NCBI RefSeq assembly: GCF_900176075.1
Contig: NZ_FWWV01000001.1
Span: 286,603 to 350,602 of the forward strand
Length of the DNA: 64,000 bases
Direction of reading: 5' to 3'
Origin: Pasteurella testudinis DSM 23072
GTDB lineage: Bacteria > Pseudomonadota > Gammaproteobacteria > Enterobacterales > Pasteurellaceae
Positions 46,682 through 56,663 of the stretch are shown piece after piece. Under the pieces are notes generated by a model. That model worked only from the letters and a program-made list of their open reading frames with translations. It had not been told where the DNA came from and ran no database searches. Both the position numbers and the translations under genes were made by a program. Within the stretch, counting starts at the first letter, position 1, and each line of letters begins with the position of its first letter.

Positions 46682-46712
46682 TTATACCTTCGCTCGCGTT
46701 ATTGTGGCAAAG

Positions 46713-46750
46713 AACAAAAAGCTATTTTAACCAGAAAATAGCTTTTTGTT
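46713..46750 (-). terminator. Terminator ending the PTS-lyase-deacetylase operon
   Basis: A perfect 16-bp stem (AACAAAAAGCTATTTT with AAAATAGCTTTTTGTT) around a 6-base loop; the minus strand reads GCTTTTTGTTCTTTG after it. It separates the operon from the regulator gene. Confidence 0.88.
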
Positions 46751-46773
46751 ATTAAACGATAATGAATGAGAAG

Positions 46774-47976
46774 CTAAAGCTGTGGACAGCCCCGACAATA
46801 GACTTGCACTAAATCTAATTTTTCATTTAAAACAAGAATATCAGCATCCTTGCCGCTTGTTAAGCTGCCTTTGCGATCTAGTACGCCGGCAAGGTGTGCC
46901 GGATTTTCGCTTGCCATTTGCGCAACCGATAACAGCCCTCTTTCTAGGCGTGGCAATACGGCTTTTACCGATTCCAAAAAACTCATTTCTAAATGGCGCA
47001 CATTTTCATAGTCTGACGGATCAATTTTGTTATAGCTGCCGTCTTCATTTTCAACGCGGAGAAAGCCGTTGGCTTCGATTTTGAATTTTTGTTTGCGCAA
47101 ATAGTGATAGAATTCATCACCGACGGCAAAATCGGCAAAGCCGACACAATCGGTGGTTAAAACCAAGCGTTTATCAGTTTTTAAACGATAGAGCAGTTCA
47201 AAGGCTTCTGGTTTAATGGTCATACCGGTTTGTTTAGCGACTTCGGCATAGGCATTTTTGTGATACATCAATGCGCCAACTACGCCCAACTCACGATGAT
47301 GAAAGCCACGCATCGCACTATAAGAATGGGTGAAATGGTTCAAATCCGCTTCTTGTATCGCTTGGGTGATTTCATCAAAGGTGGCGGCGGTGTGTCCGGC
47401 GGCAACGGTGATATTTTGTTGTCTGAGGTGTTTAATCAACGTTAAGCTGCCATCTAATTCCGGTGCAAGGGTCATGGAACGGATATGTCCCCGAGCAAGT
47501 CGGTTAAAGTGTTCGAAACCGGCAGTGCTCGGTGATTGCACGGCATCGTCACGCTGCATGCCCAAATATTTCGGGCTGATATAAGGTCCTTCCATATGTA
47601 TGCCGATCACTTCCGCTCCATTTTTCGGCGTAGCGGTTTCGATATAATCGGCAGCTTGCTGTAATGAAGCCTCAAGAAAGGCATTCGGCATTGTGCCGGA
47701 GGTGGCTAAATAGGCGGTTGTGCCAGTGTGAACCAGATCCTTGCTCATGCGTTCCAACGAGGCGTAATCCCCTTTATGCGCAAATGCACCACGCCCCCAA
47801 CCGTGTATGTGAATATCAATAAAGCCGGGCTGTAAAATATGTTCGCTGTAATCGACAATGTTATTACCTTGATATTGCTTACGAAACTCTATGATTTTGC
47901 TATTATTAATAATTAAATAGCCGCTTTTGATATCGTCAGGCAAGACGATTTTGGATGATTTGATTGCCCATTCCAT
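46774..47976 (-). CDS. NagA-like N-acyl-amino-sugar-6-phosphate deacetylase (divergent)
   Basis: 400 residues, amidohydrolase fold. Metal and catalytic residues of NagA are all present: GFIDIHIHGWGRG (HxH), IGIHMEGPYISP (Glu), VAAGHTAATF (His), NHFTHSYSAMRGFHHRELG (His) and LTTDCVGF (Asp). The canonical NagA segment THLFNAM reads THSYSAM here, and the product is longer than usual NagA, so the substrate may be a modified amino sugar phosphate rather than GlcNAc-6-phosphate itself. Starts 2 bases after the lyase gene; third gene of the operon. Confidence 0.8.
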   Translation of the reverse strand: MEWAIKSSKIVLPDDIKSGYLIINNSKIIEFRKQYQGNNIVDYSEHILQPGFIDIHIHGWGRGAFAHKGDYASLERMSKDLVHTGTTAYLATSGTMPNAFLEASLQQAADYIETATPKNGAEVIGIHMEGPYISPKYLGMQRDDAVQSPSTAGFEHFNRLARGHIRSMTLAPELDGSLTLIKHLRQQNITVAAGHTAATFDEITQAIQEADLNHFTHSYSAMRGFHHRELGVVGALMYHKNAYAEVAKQTGMTIKPEAFELLYRLKTDKRLVLTTDCVGFADFAVGDEFYHYLRKQKFKIEANGFLRVENEDGSYNKIDPSDYENVRHLEMSFLESVKAVLPRLERGLLSVAQMASENPAHLAGVLDRKGSLTSGKDADILVLNEKLDLVQVYCRGCPQL

Positions 47977-47978
47977 GA

Positions 47979-49340
47979 TTAACCCTCCATTGTGTTGGCT
48001 TTTTCAACCGCTCTTTGTACGGTTTCTTCGGCTAAAACAGCACACAAGCCGATGTAATTTTCAGGGGCAAGCATCGCTGAAATTTCATCGGCGGAAAAAA
48101 GCTGTTGAATGGTAGTATTGGTTTGCAATGCGGTTGCGTAATTGGATTCCGCTTCTAGCGATTGCATCGCAATTTCATAAACTAATTCGTGCGCCTTGTC
48201 TTTGCCCAAGACTTCGATCAAATTCATCATGATTTTTTCACTGTTGATTAATCCGTTGGTCAGCATCACATTTTGATACATTTTTTGGGGATTAATCACA
48301 ATGGTACGTGTTAGTTCTTCAGCTCGCATAACAATTTCCGCCATTAACTCAATGCTTTCCTGTAACGAGGCATCAAAAATAAAGTAGGCGGAGCTGTCAG
48401 CTTCAAATGGGCGGGGTGAAACATACAGGGTTGCCGTCAGTACAGAATAAAGCTTTTGCGCATTGGCAATAATGCCTTTTGCTAATTTCGGATTCACCTT
48501 TTGAGGCATGGTGCTGCTGCCGATTGTGCCTTTAGTAAAAGCCTCGGAGACTTCGGCAAATTCTTCACTTGAGGTTTGATATACCTCTTCCGCCATTTTA
48601 TGGAAGGTGGTGGCAAGCAGAGCAAGGTTGCTGATGTATTCGGTACGGAAAATCCGGCTGTTGCGTGATGGAATCGGCATTGGCAACATACCGAGTTTTT
48701 GTGCGACCAAGGCTTGCACTGCTCGCCCTTGCTCTGGCGCAGCGTGAAACGCCCCGACTGCACCGCCCATCATTACTCGAAAAACCCGTTTTTCCGCTTC
48801 TTCCAAACGTTCGATTGCCGCGAGTAGTTCGTCAATCCAGACCGCAACCTTATAACCATAAGTAATCGGTAAGGCGTGTTTACCGTGTGTTCTACCGGGC
48901 ATAATCGTGAGTTTATGTTGTTCGGCTAAACGGCTTAAATTCAGTAAAATATCCTTTAAGAATCCGATTAAAGTGCGGTGAAATTTTTTAACCAGCAGTA
49001 AATGCCCGCTCTGCTGAATATTTTGCGTAGTCACGCCGTAATGCACATATTTTCCGCTTTCCGCATCACAGGCATGAATTAACACTTTGATAAGTGGCAC
49101 AAAACCGTGTCCGATCTGTTGCAATAAGCGATCCATTTCTTGTAGATCAATTTGATCAACGTGGCACTTGTCGGCAATTTTTTGCCCGACATCCGGTGGA
49201 ATCAGGCCGACTTCGGATTGCGCTAATGCCAACGCCGCTTCAACATCAAGCCAAGATTGAACCCGCGCTTCAAAGGTGAACAAGGCTTTCATTCCTCGGT
49301 CATCAATAGTCTTACTTTTTGAATCATAGAGAGCTTTCAT
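47979..49340 (-). CDS. Fumarase/adenylosuccinate-lyase superfamily lyase
   Basis: 453 residues. The superfamily regions are all present: HYGVTTQN (100-107, matching HxGxTSqD), RTHGKHALP (150-158) with the conserved histidine, and the flexible catalytic loop GSSTMPQKVNP (274-284, GSSxMPxKxNP). Closest in pattern to PurB and 3-carboxymuconate cycloisomerase. Members eliminate fumarate (or a like acid) from C-N, C-O or C-C linked succinyl groups. Its place between a PTS permease and a deacetylase argues for a catabolic substrate, not purine synthesis. Begins 3 bases after the PTS gene. Confidence 0.8.
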   Translation of the reverse strand: MKALYDSKSKTIDDRGMKALFTFEARVQSWLDVEAALALAQSEVGLIPPDVGQKIADKCHVDQIDLQEMDRLLQQIGHGFVPLIKVLIHACDAESGKYVHYGVTTQNIQQSGHLLLVKKFHRTLIGFLKDILLNLSRLAEQHKLTIMPGRTHGKHALPITYGYKVAVWIDELLAAIERLEEAEKRVFRVMMGGAVGAFHAAPEQGRAVQALVAQKLGMLPMPIPSRNSRIFRTEYISNLALLATTFHKMAEEVYQTSSEEFAEVSEAFTKGTIGSSTMPQKVNPKLAKGIIANAQKLYSVLTATLYVSPRPFEADSSAYFIFDASLQESIELMAEIVMRAEELTRTIVINPQKMYQNVMLTNGLINSEKIMMNLIEVLGKDKAHELVYEIAMQSLEAESNYATALQTNTTIQQLFSADEISAMLAPENYIGLCAVLAEETVQRAVEKANTMEG

Positions 49341-49343
49341 CGC

Positions 49344-50912
49344 CTATTCCTTAGTTAATGAACCGGAAAGTTGATCATCAACCGCATTGCGGACAAATTC
49401 AACGTGCGGACCGAATACGATATGAATATGATTGCCAGAAGGAATAAATGTGCCGAGCGAGCCTGAATCCCGAATTAATTCCATGTTCAATTTTTTCTGA
49501 TCTACAACATCAACTCGTAAACGAGACACGCAGTTTTCAACTTGTTTAATGTTCTGTTTACCGCCTAAGCCGTCAATGACTAAATGTGCGACTTTGTCAT
49601 ATTCTTTATTGTTTAGCAGCGTGCTGTCGGAGGTTTCATCTTCGCGCCCCGGCGTTTTAATATCAAATTTTGCAATCGCATAGCGAAACACGAAGTAGAA
49701 CACCACGAAATTGACAATGCCCAATAGTACCAGATTGACCCAATTGGTATTTTCATACATCAACCCGAAGATACCGAAATCAAAGATTGTGCCGCGAATG
49801 TAGCCGATTGAGATGCCGAGCATTTGAATCGGTATGGTTAGTACACCACAAAGAATGGCATAGACAATAAACAGTTTTGGTGCAATGAATAAAAATGAGA
49901 ATTCGAGTGGTTCAGTTATGTTACCTAAGAATGACGTCAGCACAATAGTCAGAATAATTCCTTTGGCAAACGGTTTATTTTTAGTGTGTGCCATATGATA
50001 CATCGCTAAGCCGATTGCCGGAATGCGAAATAAGGTGGTTTGCATCTGCGCAGAGGCCAGATAACTGGCTAGGGTCGGCATATGTTCAGCCCAAGCATCG
50101 CTATTCGGTCCGAGTTCAAATAAAATTTTATTCATCGCGGGCAGAATGCCGACATAGGTTTCACCATCAATTAAATATGTGCCACCGGCTTCAGTAAAGC
50201 GAATGGTCGAACTTAAGACATGGTGTAATCCAAACGGAATCAATAACCGATTTAAAGCCATGTAGATACCCGAACCGATATGTTCGGCCATTAAAATGGT
50301 AGAAATTTGATTCATACAGAAAGTAAACCAGTCCCAAACAAAGGGAATAAGCAAGCCGATAGGAATCATTAAGCCAATCGTAATGATGGCAACCGATTTT
50401 TTGCCGCTGAAAAATGCAAATGCCAGCGGCAGTTGCAAACGATAAAAGCGGTCAGTTACTTTTGCTGCCAGTAAACCAGCAATAATGCCACCAAGGGCCT
50501 CGATTTTCAGAGTATGAATGCCTAACACCATGCCTTGAGCGACAAGCGCCATATTTTCTTTAACTAATTCACCTGAGAGTTTTAAATGGACATTCATTGA
50601 AATTAACAAGGTAAGATAGGCAATGACGGCAGCAAACACTGCAATCCCTTTCTCTTTTTTCGACATGCCGTAAGCAACGCCCATAGCAAAAAGCAGAGGA
50701 ATATTTTGGAAGATAACGCTAGCAATTGAACCGGCAGAAGAGAAAATGGCTTTGCATACCTCATTACCCAAAAATGGAAACTTGGCAATCATATAACTTT
50801 GCCCTAAAGCGCTACAGATTCCCATAATCATGCCAACAGGGGCTAAAACAGCAATCGGGAGCAGGAGAGAACGACCAAAAACTTGTATTTCATCTTTAAA
50901 ATTGGATTTCAT
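49344..50912 (-). CDS. PTS permease subunit IIBC, glucose/maltose/GlcNAc (MalX-like) type
   Basis: 522 residues from the ATG at 50912 (RBS GAGGG); a frame extension upstream is not needed. The IIC part (about 1-405) has [31 protein letters not shown] and [15 protein letters not shown]; after the linker [11 protein letters not shown] a IIB domain carries VENCVSRLRVDV with the phosphocysteine. No IIA domain, so it must borrow EIIA-Glc. About 45 residues longer than PtsG and with weak similarity in the substrate loop. First gene of the operon; the sugar is unknown. Confidence 0.85.
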   Translation of the reverse strand: MKSNFKDEIQVFGRSLLLPIAVLAPVGMIMGICSALGQSYMIAKFPFLGNEVCKAIFSSAGSIASVIFQNIPLLFAMGVAYGMSKKEKGIAVFAAVIAYLTLLISMNVHLKLSGELVKENMALVAQGMVLGIHTLKIEALGGIIAGLLAAKVTDRFYRLQLPLAFAFFSGKKSVAIITIGLMIPIGLLIPFVWDWFTFCMNQISTILMAEHIGSGIYMALNRLLIPFGLHHVLSSTIRFTEAGGTYLIDGETYVGILPAMNKILFELGPNSDAWAEHMPTLASYLASAQMQTTLFRIPAIGLAMYHMAHTKNKPFAKGIILTIVLTSFLGNITEPLEFSFLFIAPKLFIVYAILCGVLTIPIQMLGISIGYIRGTIFDFGIFGLMYENTNWVNLVLLGIVNFVVFYFVFRYAIAKFDIKTPGREDETSDSTLLNNKEYDKVAHLVIDGLGGKQNIKQVENCVSRLRVDVVDQKKLNMELIRDSGSLGTFIPSGNHIHIVFGPHVEFVRNAVDDQLSGSLTKE

Positions 50913-50986
50913 AGCAATACCCTCGTCATTGATTGTTACCAAGAACGAAGTTAGCTTAACAAGAGTATTTCAAAAGATGCAATAAC

Positions 50987-51044
50987 AAATTATGCGCCTA
51001 GATAGGCGCATAATTTATAGTAAAATGAACGGATTATTTAGCAA
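50987..51044 (-). promoter_or_regulatory. Promoter of the PTS-lyase-deacetylase operon overlapped by a 30-bp palindrome
   Basis: Minus-strand -35 TTGCTA (plus 51039-51044), 16-base spacer, -10 TACTAT (51017-51022). Directly after it, AAATTATGCGCCTA (50987-51000) and TAGGCGCATAATTT (51003-51016) form a perfect inverted repeat around GA. It covers the expected start of transcription, the place of an operator. It could also serve as a terminator for parC, but there is no T run. Confidence 0.5.
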
Positions 51045-51062
51045 AGTGCGGTTTGGTTTTTT

Positions 51063-53303
51063 CTATACCACTTCAATCTCTACACCGCTGTGCAATCCCC
51101 TTGGCAACTGTCCGCCGCGGCGGCCGCGTTCGCCTTTGAATTTTTCCAAATCGTCCGGTTTTAGGGTGACTTTGCGGCGTCCGGCGTGGAAAATCAGGCT
51201 GTTTTCCGGTTTGATTAGTAGGATACGGCTTAACAGTTCTTCACGCGATTTGGCGTTGGCAGACGGTATGCCGATGATTTTATTGCCCTTGCCTTTCGAC
51301 AGAATCGGTAGATCCGCCACCGGAAAAATCAGCATTTTACCGATAGAAGAGATCGCGACCAGCAGCATATCTTCGCCTAATACCGCCTGCGGCGGCAGCA
51401 CTTTGGCATTTTCCGTCAGACTGATCAAGGCTTTACCGGCTTTGTTACGCGAGATCAAATCTTCAAATTTACATACGAAACCGTAACCGGAATCCGATGC
51501 CATTAAGTAGGCTTGATCCTCTTTATCCATTAATAACTGCTCGATCGCCGCACCGTTTGGCAGGCTGAGTTTGCCGGTCAGCGGCTCGCCCTGCGAACGT
51601 GCCGACGGCAACGACAGCGGATCGAGCGCATAACTGCGGCCGCTGCTGTCGATAAACACCGCCGCTTGATTGCTTTTGCCGTAGGCGTGTTGCAGATAGC
51701 GGTCACCGCTCTTATAGCTCAAACCCTGTACGTCAATATCGTGGCTTTTGGCACAGCGCACCCAGCCCATTTCCGATAAAATCACCGTCACCGGTTCGGT
51801 CGGCAGCATTTCAGTTTCGGAAATCGCTTTGGCTTCGGCACGCTCGACAATCGGCGAGCGGCGTGGGCTGGCGTAGGTTTTGGCGTCTTGCTGAATCTCT
51901 TTTTTGATCAGGGTATTCAAGCGGCGTTCCGAACCTAAAATCAGTTGCAGTTGGTCGCGCTCTTGCGCCAGTTCGTCTTGTTCCGCCTGAATTTTGACCT
52001 CTTCCAGTTTTGCCAAATGACGTAATTTCAGATCCAAAATGGCGTCTGCCTGAATTTGGCTGAGGTTGAAGCGTTGCATTAACACCGCTTTTGGCTCGTC
52101 TTCGTTGCGGATAATGTCAATCACTTCGTCAATATTCAAATAAGCGATCATCAAACCGTCTAAAATATGCAGTCGCGCCAGCACTTTGTCTAAGCGGTAT
52201 TGCAGCCGACGGGTGACGGTGGTGCGGCGGAAAGTCAGCCATTCGCTCAGAATCGTATGCAGGTTTTTGACCGCCGGTTTTTGATCCAGTCCGATCATGT
52301 TCATGTTCACCCGATAGCTTTTTTCCAGATCGGTGGTGGCAAACAAATGATCCATCAACGGTTCGGCATCAACCCGATTGGAACGCGGCACGATCACGAT
52401 TCGCGTCGGATTTTCGTGATCGGATTCATCACGCAGATCGTCCACCATCGGCAGCTTTTTATTGCGCATCTGTTCGGCGATCTGCGCAATCACTTTCGAG
52501 CCGGAGGTTTGGTGCGGAAGTGCGGTCACGATAATTTCGCCGTCTTCTTTTTTCCACACCGCACGCATTTTGACTGAGCCGCGTCCGTTTTGATAAATTT
52601 TGGCGATCTCAGTTTTCGGTGTGATAATTTCCGCTTCGGTCGGGAAGTCAGGGCCTTGTACAATGGTTAATAATTGCTCTAGCGTGGTTTGCGGATTATC
52701 CAAGAGACACACCGCTGCTTCGGCGATTTCATTGATGTTATGCGGCGGAATATCGGTCGCCATGCCAACCGCAATGCCGGTAGTACCGTTGAGCAGAATG
52801 TGCGGTAAACGTGCCGGTAAATATTGCGGTTCGTCTAACGTGCCGTCAAAATTCGGCTGATAATCAACCGTGCCTTGCCCCAATTCGGACAGCAACACTT
52901 CGGCGATTTTGGATAAACGCGATTCGGTGTAACGCATGGCGGCAAAGGATTTCGGATCGTCCGCCGCGCCCCAGTTGCCTTGCCCGTCCACCAACGGATA
53001 GCGGTAGGAAAACGGCTGCGCCATCAACACCATCGCTTCGTAACAGGCACTGTCGCCATGCGGGTGGAATTTCCCCAGCACATCGCCGACGGTACGCGCC
53101 GATTTTTTGTATTTGGCGGAGGCGTTCAGCCCCAGTTCCGACATCGCGTAAATAATCCGCCGTTGCACCGGTTTCAAGCCGTCGCCGATAAACGGCAGCG
53201 CGCGATCCATAATCACATACATCGAATAGTTTAAATAGGCTTTCTCGGTGAAATGTCCGAGCGGCATTTGTTCCACGCCTTCATAGTTGATGATTTGATC
53301 CAT
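51063..53303 (-). CDS. parC: DNA topoisomerase IV subunit A
   Basis: 746 residues. The breakage-reunion domain has the quinolone region [19 protein letters not shown] (serine and glutamate both wild-type) and the catalytic tyrosine in [15 protein letters not shown]. The C-terminal pinwheel has the ParC-like repeats GKLSLPNGA and [20 protein letters not shown]. With ParE it unlinks replicated chromosomes. It starts after the nirK stop, separated from parE by that gene. Confidence 0.97.
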   Translation of the reverse strand: MDQIINYEGVEQMPLGHFTEKAYLNYSMYVIMDRALPFIGDGLKPVQRRIIYAMSELGLNASAKYKKSARTVGDVLGKFHPHGDSACYEAMVLMAQPFSYRYPLVDGQGNWGAADDPKSFAAMRYTESRLSKIAEVLLSELGQGTVDYQPNFDGTLDEPQYLPARLPHILLNGTTGIAVGMATDIPPHNINEIAEAAVCLLDNPQTTLEQLLTIVQGPDFPTEAEIITPKTEIAKIYQNGRGSVKMRAVWKKEDGEIIVTALPHQTSGSKVIAQIAEQMRNKKLPMVDDLRDESDHENPTRIVIVPRSNRVDAEPLMDHLFATTDLEKSYRVNMNMIGLDQKPAVKNLHTILSEWLTFRRTTVTRRLQYRLDKVLARLHILDGLMIAYLNIDEVIDIIRNEDEPKAVLMQRFNLSQIQADAILDLKLRHLAKLEEVKIQAEQDELAQERDQLQLILGSERRLNTLIKKEIQQDAKTYASPRRSPIVERAEAKAISETEMLPTEPVTVILSEMGWVRCAKSHDIDVQGLSYKSGDRYLQHAYGKSNQAAVFIDSSGRSYALDPLSLPSARSQGEPLTGKLSLPNGAAIEQLLMDKEDQAYLMASDSGYGFVCKFEDLISRNKAGKALISLTENAKVLPPQAVLGEDMLLVAISSIGKMLIFPVADLPILSKGKGNKIIGIPSANAKSREELLSRILLIKPENSLIFHAGRRKVTLKPDDLEKFKGERGRRGGQLPRGLHSGVEIEVV

Positions 53304-53330
53304 TGCTTTCTCTTTGTTTAATTATCTTTA

Positions 53331-54395
53331 TTACGGGGTGATTGCGGTATCGCTGATTTTGCCGGAATACAGGGTTTTATTCTCTTCGCCCTCAACGATC
53401 AACTGTCCGAGTGTGCCTTTGTGCATTGCGCGGAAAATCGCATGATCCAAAATGGTGTAGCTGCCGGGCACCAAGAGCGTGGTTTCGGCAATGGTGGCGC
53501 CGCCAGCCGGGATCATGGTGGTCTGCACATTATGATTCAACAGTGAACCGCCTTCCACCCGCACTTGATCAAAAATACTGCCGACGATATGCAGTGATGA
53601 CATCAGATTCGGTCCGGCATTGCCCAGATAAAACCGCACTTTGTCACCGACCTTGGCTTTGAGTGCATTGTCGCCGGCAATCGCCCCGACATGCCCGTTA
53701 AACACCACATAATCGGCGCGTTCATCAATCGCTTTGTTCATATCAAACGCTTGCAAGCCGGGCTCGCCAAAGGCGCCGCGGGTATAAAATTCGCTTTGTA
53801 CGATATAAAATTCTTTATCGACCGCCGGTAAACCCTCTTTCGGCTCGACTAACATCAAGCCGAACATGCCTTTGCCGATATGCACCGCCATCGGCATGGC
53901 GGCACAATGATACAGATATAACCCGGGTTTTAACGCTTGAAAGGCGAAGGTTGAAATGCGCCCGGGCGCAGTCAGACTGGCCGTTGCACCACCGCCGGGG
54001 CCGGTGACCGCATGCAGATCGAGGCTGTGCGGCAATTTGGAGTCGACGGGGTTGGTGAGCTGGATTTCCACTTGATCCCCTTCGCGTACCCGAATAAACG
54101 GACCGGGCGCAGTGCCGTTGAAAGTCCAGTATTTGAATTCCACTTCGTCCATCAATTGCATCACTTTTTCTTCAACCTGCAGCTTAACCAGTACTTTTGC
54201 CGGATAATCACGTCCGGTCGGCGGAGCGGCATTCGGAGCGAAGCCTAATTGCGCTTCAATCGTCGGTAAATCATGCACGGATTCAGTGGCAACCGCACTT
54301 GGGGTTTGCGTTTGCTGTGCTAAAGTGATTTTCGGTATCACTAAGGAGGCGGATAATACTGCGCTTGCAGCAGTCAATAAGGTACGTCGTTTCAT
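53331..54395 (-). CDS. nirK: Copper-containing nitrite reductase (AniA/NirK type)
   Basis: 354 residues with a twin-arginine-like signal (MKRRTLLTAASAV). Type 1 copper ligands H123, C164, H172 and M177 lie in LPHSLDLHAV and LYHCAAMPMAVHIGKGMFG; type 2 ligands H128, H163 and H318 (TILDHAIFRA) and the catalytic D126 and H269 are present. It reduces nitrite to nitric oxide in the periplasm. RBS AAGGGAGATCAAG. It sits between parE and parC, 17 bases after parE, which is not the usual topoisomerase IV order, so it was inserted there. Confidence 0.92.
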   Translation of the reverse strand: MKRRTLLTAASAVLSASLVIPKITLAQQTQTPSAVATESVHDLPTIEAQLGFAPNAAPPTGRDYPAKVLVKLQVEEKVMQLMDEVEFKYWTFNGTAPGPFIRVREGDQVEIQLTNPVDSKLPHSLDLHAVTGPGGGATASLTAPGRISTFAFQALKPGLYLYHCAAMPMAVHIGKGMFGLMLVEPKEGLPAVDKEFYIVQSEFYTRGAFGEPGLQAFDMNKAIDERADYVVFNGHVGAIAGDNALKAKVGDKVRFYLGNAGPNLMSSLHIVGSIFDQVRVEGGSLLNHNVQTTMIPAGGATIAETTLLVPGSYTILDHAIFRAMHKGTLGQLIVEGEENKTLYSGKISDTAITP

Positions 54396-54412
54396 CTTGA
54401 TCTCCCTTGCGC

Positions 54413-56344
54413 TTAGAGTGCTAATTCGGCTTGATCGCCGTTACTTTGCAGCCAATTTTTACGATCTTCCGCGCGCTTTTTCGCCAGTAGCATATCCATT
54501 AATTCTAAGGTTTGATCGGCGGTTTCATCTTCGCTGACCGCACTTTGATCCAGAATATCACCGGCTTGATAAGTCAGTTGCACCAAACGGCGGGTGTTCG
54601 GATCCATGGTGGTTTCGCGCAACTGCAACGGGTTCATTTCACCCAACCCTTTGAAACGTTGTACGTTGGGTTTGCCGCGCTTGCCTTTTAAGCGATCGAG
54701 AATGCCCTCTTTTTCCCCTTCGTCTAAGGCATAAAACACCTCTTTGCCCAGATCGATCCGATAGAGCGGCGGCATTGCCACATAAACATGGCCTTGCTGC
54801 ACTAATTTTGGAAAGTGACGCAGGAACAGCGCACAGAGCAGGGTGGCGATGTGCAACCCGTCGGAGTCCGCATCGGCGAGGATACAGATTTTACCGTAGC
54901 GCAATTGCGACAGATCGTCATTGTCGGGATCGATGCCTAACGCCACTGCAATATCGTGGATTTCGTTGGACGCCAACACTTGATCGGACGAGACTTCCCA
55001 AGTGTTTAAAATCTTACCGCGCAACGGCAAAATCGCCTGATATTCGCGGTCGCGCGCCTGTTTTGCCGAGCCGCCGGCGGAATCCCCCTCGACCAAAAAT
55101 AGCTCGGTTTTAGCCAGATCCTGACTGCTGCAATCCGCCAGTTTGCCCGGCAGCGCAGGGCCGCTGACCAGTTTTTTGCGTACCACTTTTTTCGCCGCGC
55201 GCAAACGGCGCTGGGCGGAGTTGATTGCCATTTCCGCCAGCAATTCCGCTTGTTGCACGTTTTGATTGAGCCACAAACTGAATGCGTCTTTCACCGTACC
55301 GGCGACAAAAACCGCACTTTGGCGCGATGACAACCGCTCTTTGGTCTGTCCGGCGAATTGCGGATCTTGCATTTTCAGCGACAGTACATAAGCACAGCGA
55401 TCCCAAATGTCATCGGCGGTTAGTTTTACGCCGCGCGGCAGCAAGTTGCGGAATTCGCAAAATTCGCGCATCGCATCGAGCAGTCCTTGGCGTAAGCCGT
55501 TGACATGCGTGCCGCCCTGCGGCGTCGGGATCAGGTTGACATAGCTTTCGCCCAACAGTTCGCCGCCCTCCGGCAACCACATCAGCGCCCAAGTCACGGC
55601 TTCGTTTTCCGCTTTAAATTCGCCGACGAACGGCGTTTCGGGGACGGTTTCAAAGCCTTGCACGCTCTCTTGCAGATAATCGGACAGCCCGTCCTGATAG
55701 CACCAGCTGGCTTGGGTGTTGTTGACTTTATCGGTGAAGGTGATTTCCAGTTTCGGGCACAGCACCGCTTTGGCGCGCAATAAATGGCTTAAACGGCTGA
55801 CGGAAAACTTCGCCGAGTCGAAATATTTCGGATTCGGCCAGAAGCGCACGGTGGTGCCGGTGTTGCGCCGTCCGCAACTGCCGATTACTTGCAATTCTTC
55901 GATTTTTTTGCCGTTGGCAAAGGCGATTTTGTAGATTTCGCCGTTGCGCTTCACCGTCACTTCGACCCGATCCGACAACGCGTTCACCACTGAAATGCCG
56001 ACCCCGTGCAAACCACCGGAGAACTGGTAATTCTTATTGGAAAATTTGCCGCCGGCGTGCAGCTTGGTCAGGATTAATTCAACGCCGGAAATTTTTTCGA
56101 TCGGGTGAATGTCGACCGGCATGCCGCGTCCATTATCAATCACTTCCAGCGATTGATCTTCGTGTAAAATCACATCGATTTTGCCGGCATAGCCGGAAAT
56201 GGCTTCGTCGACACTGTTGTCGATCACTTCCTGCCCTAAATGGTTCGGGCGGGTGGTGTCGGTGTACATACCCGGTCGCAGTTGCACCGGTTCGAGATCT
56301 TTGAGAACGGTAATATCATCAGCTTGGTAATTCGAGGTTGTCAT
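54413..56344 (-). CDS. parE: DNA topoisomerase IV subunit B
   Basis: 643 residues. GHKL ATPase motifs (EVIDNSVDEAISGYAG, VIDNGRGMPVDIHP, SGGLHGVGISVVNALS) are followed by the transducer and the TOPRIM domain with ELFLVEGDSAGGSAKQARDR and ADADSDGLHIATLLCA. Ends in the C-terminal MDPNTRRLVQLTY block shared with GyrB. Has the extra lysine-poor insert shortness that separates ParE from GyrB. Divergent neighbours upstream. Confidence 0.96.
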   Translation of the reverse strand: MTTSNYQADDITVLKDLEPVQLRPGMYTDTTRPNHLGQEVIDNSVDEAISGYAGKIDVILHEDQSLEVIDNGRGMPVDIHPIEKISGVELILTKLHAGGKFSNKNYQFSGGLHGVGISVVNALSDRVEVTVKRNGEIYKIAFANGKKIEELQVIGSCGRRNTGTTVRFWPNPKYFDSAKFSVSRLSHLLRAKAVLCPKLEITFTDKVNNTQASWCYQDGLSDYLQESVQGFETVPETPFVGEFKAENEAVTWALMWLPEGGELLGESYVNLIPTPQGGTHVNGLRQGLLDAMREFCEFRNLLPRGVKLTADDIWDRCAYVLSLKMQDPQFAGQTKERLSSRQSAVFVAGTVKDAFSLWLNQNVQQAELLAEMAINSAQRRLRAAKKVVRKKLVSGPALPGKLADCSSQDLAKTELFLVEGDSAGGSAKQARDREYQAILPLRGKILNTWEVSSDQVLASNEIHDIAVALGIDPDNDDLSQLRYGKICILADADSDGLHIATLLCALFLRHFPKLVQQGHVYVAMPPLYRIDLGKEVFYALDEGEKEGILDRLKGKRGKPNVQRFKGLGEMNPLQLRETTMDPNTRRLVQLTYQAGDILDQSAVSEDETADQTLELMDMLLAKKRAEDRKNWLQSNGDQAELAL

Positions 56345-56663
56345 ATCTGCTTCTATTATTGGGTTATCAAGTTAAATGCAAAATTGCGCCAATTCTATCA
56401 AACCTGCGGAGAAACGGACAATCTTAATTCCTGTTTATTTGCATTCGCGCCGCTATTTTAAGCCCAGATGCTGGAAAGACGGGGTTAAAGCATGGAATTT
56501 TTAATAGTTAACAAGGCGTTGAGTAAAGTTGACATTAAAAGTATTTTTACATTTGGTGCCGTTCGCTATAGAATAATCGGACACTTTTGAAATAGTAACG
56601 TATAGTTAGCGTTAGTAAAAATAAGCACAGTGCTGAAAAAGTTGATAACGGTATAATAATAAA
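56345..56663. other. Intergenic region between parE and a lipoprotein gene
   Basis: No gene seen. TTGACA occurs at 56529-56534, but no -10 at a good distance follows; the nearest is CTATAGAATAAT near 56567. No USS here. Confidence 0.5.
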
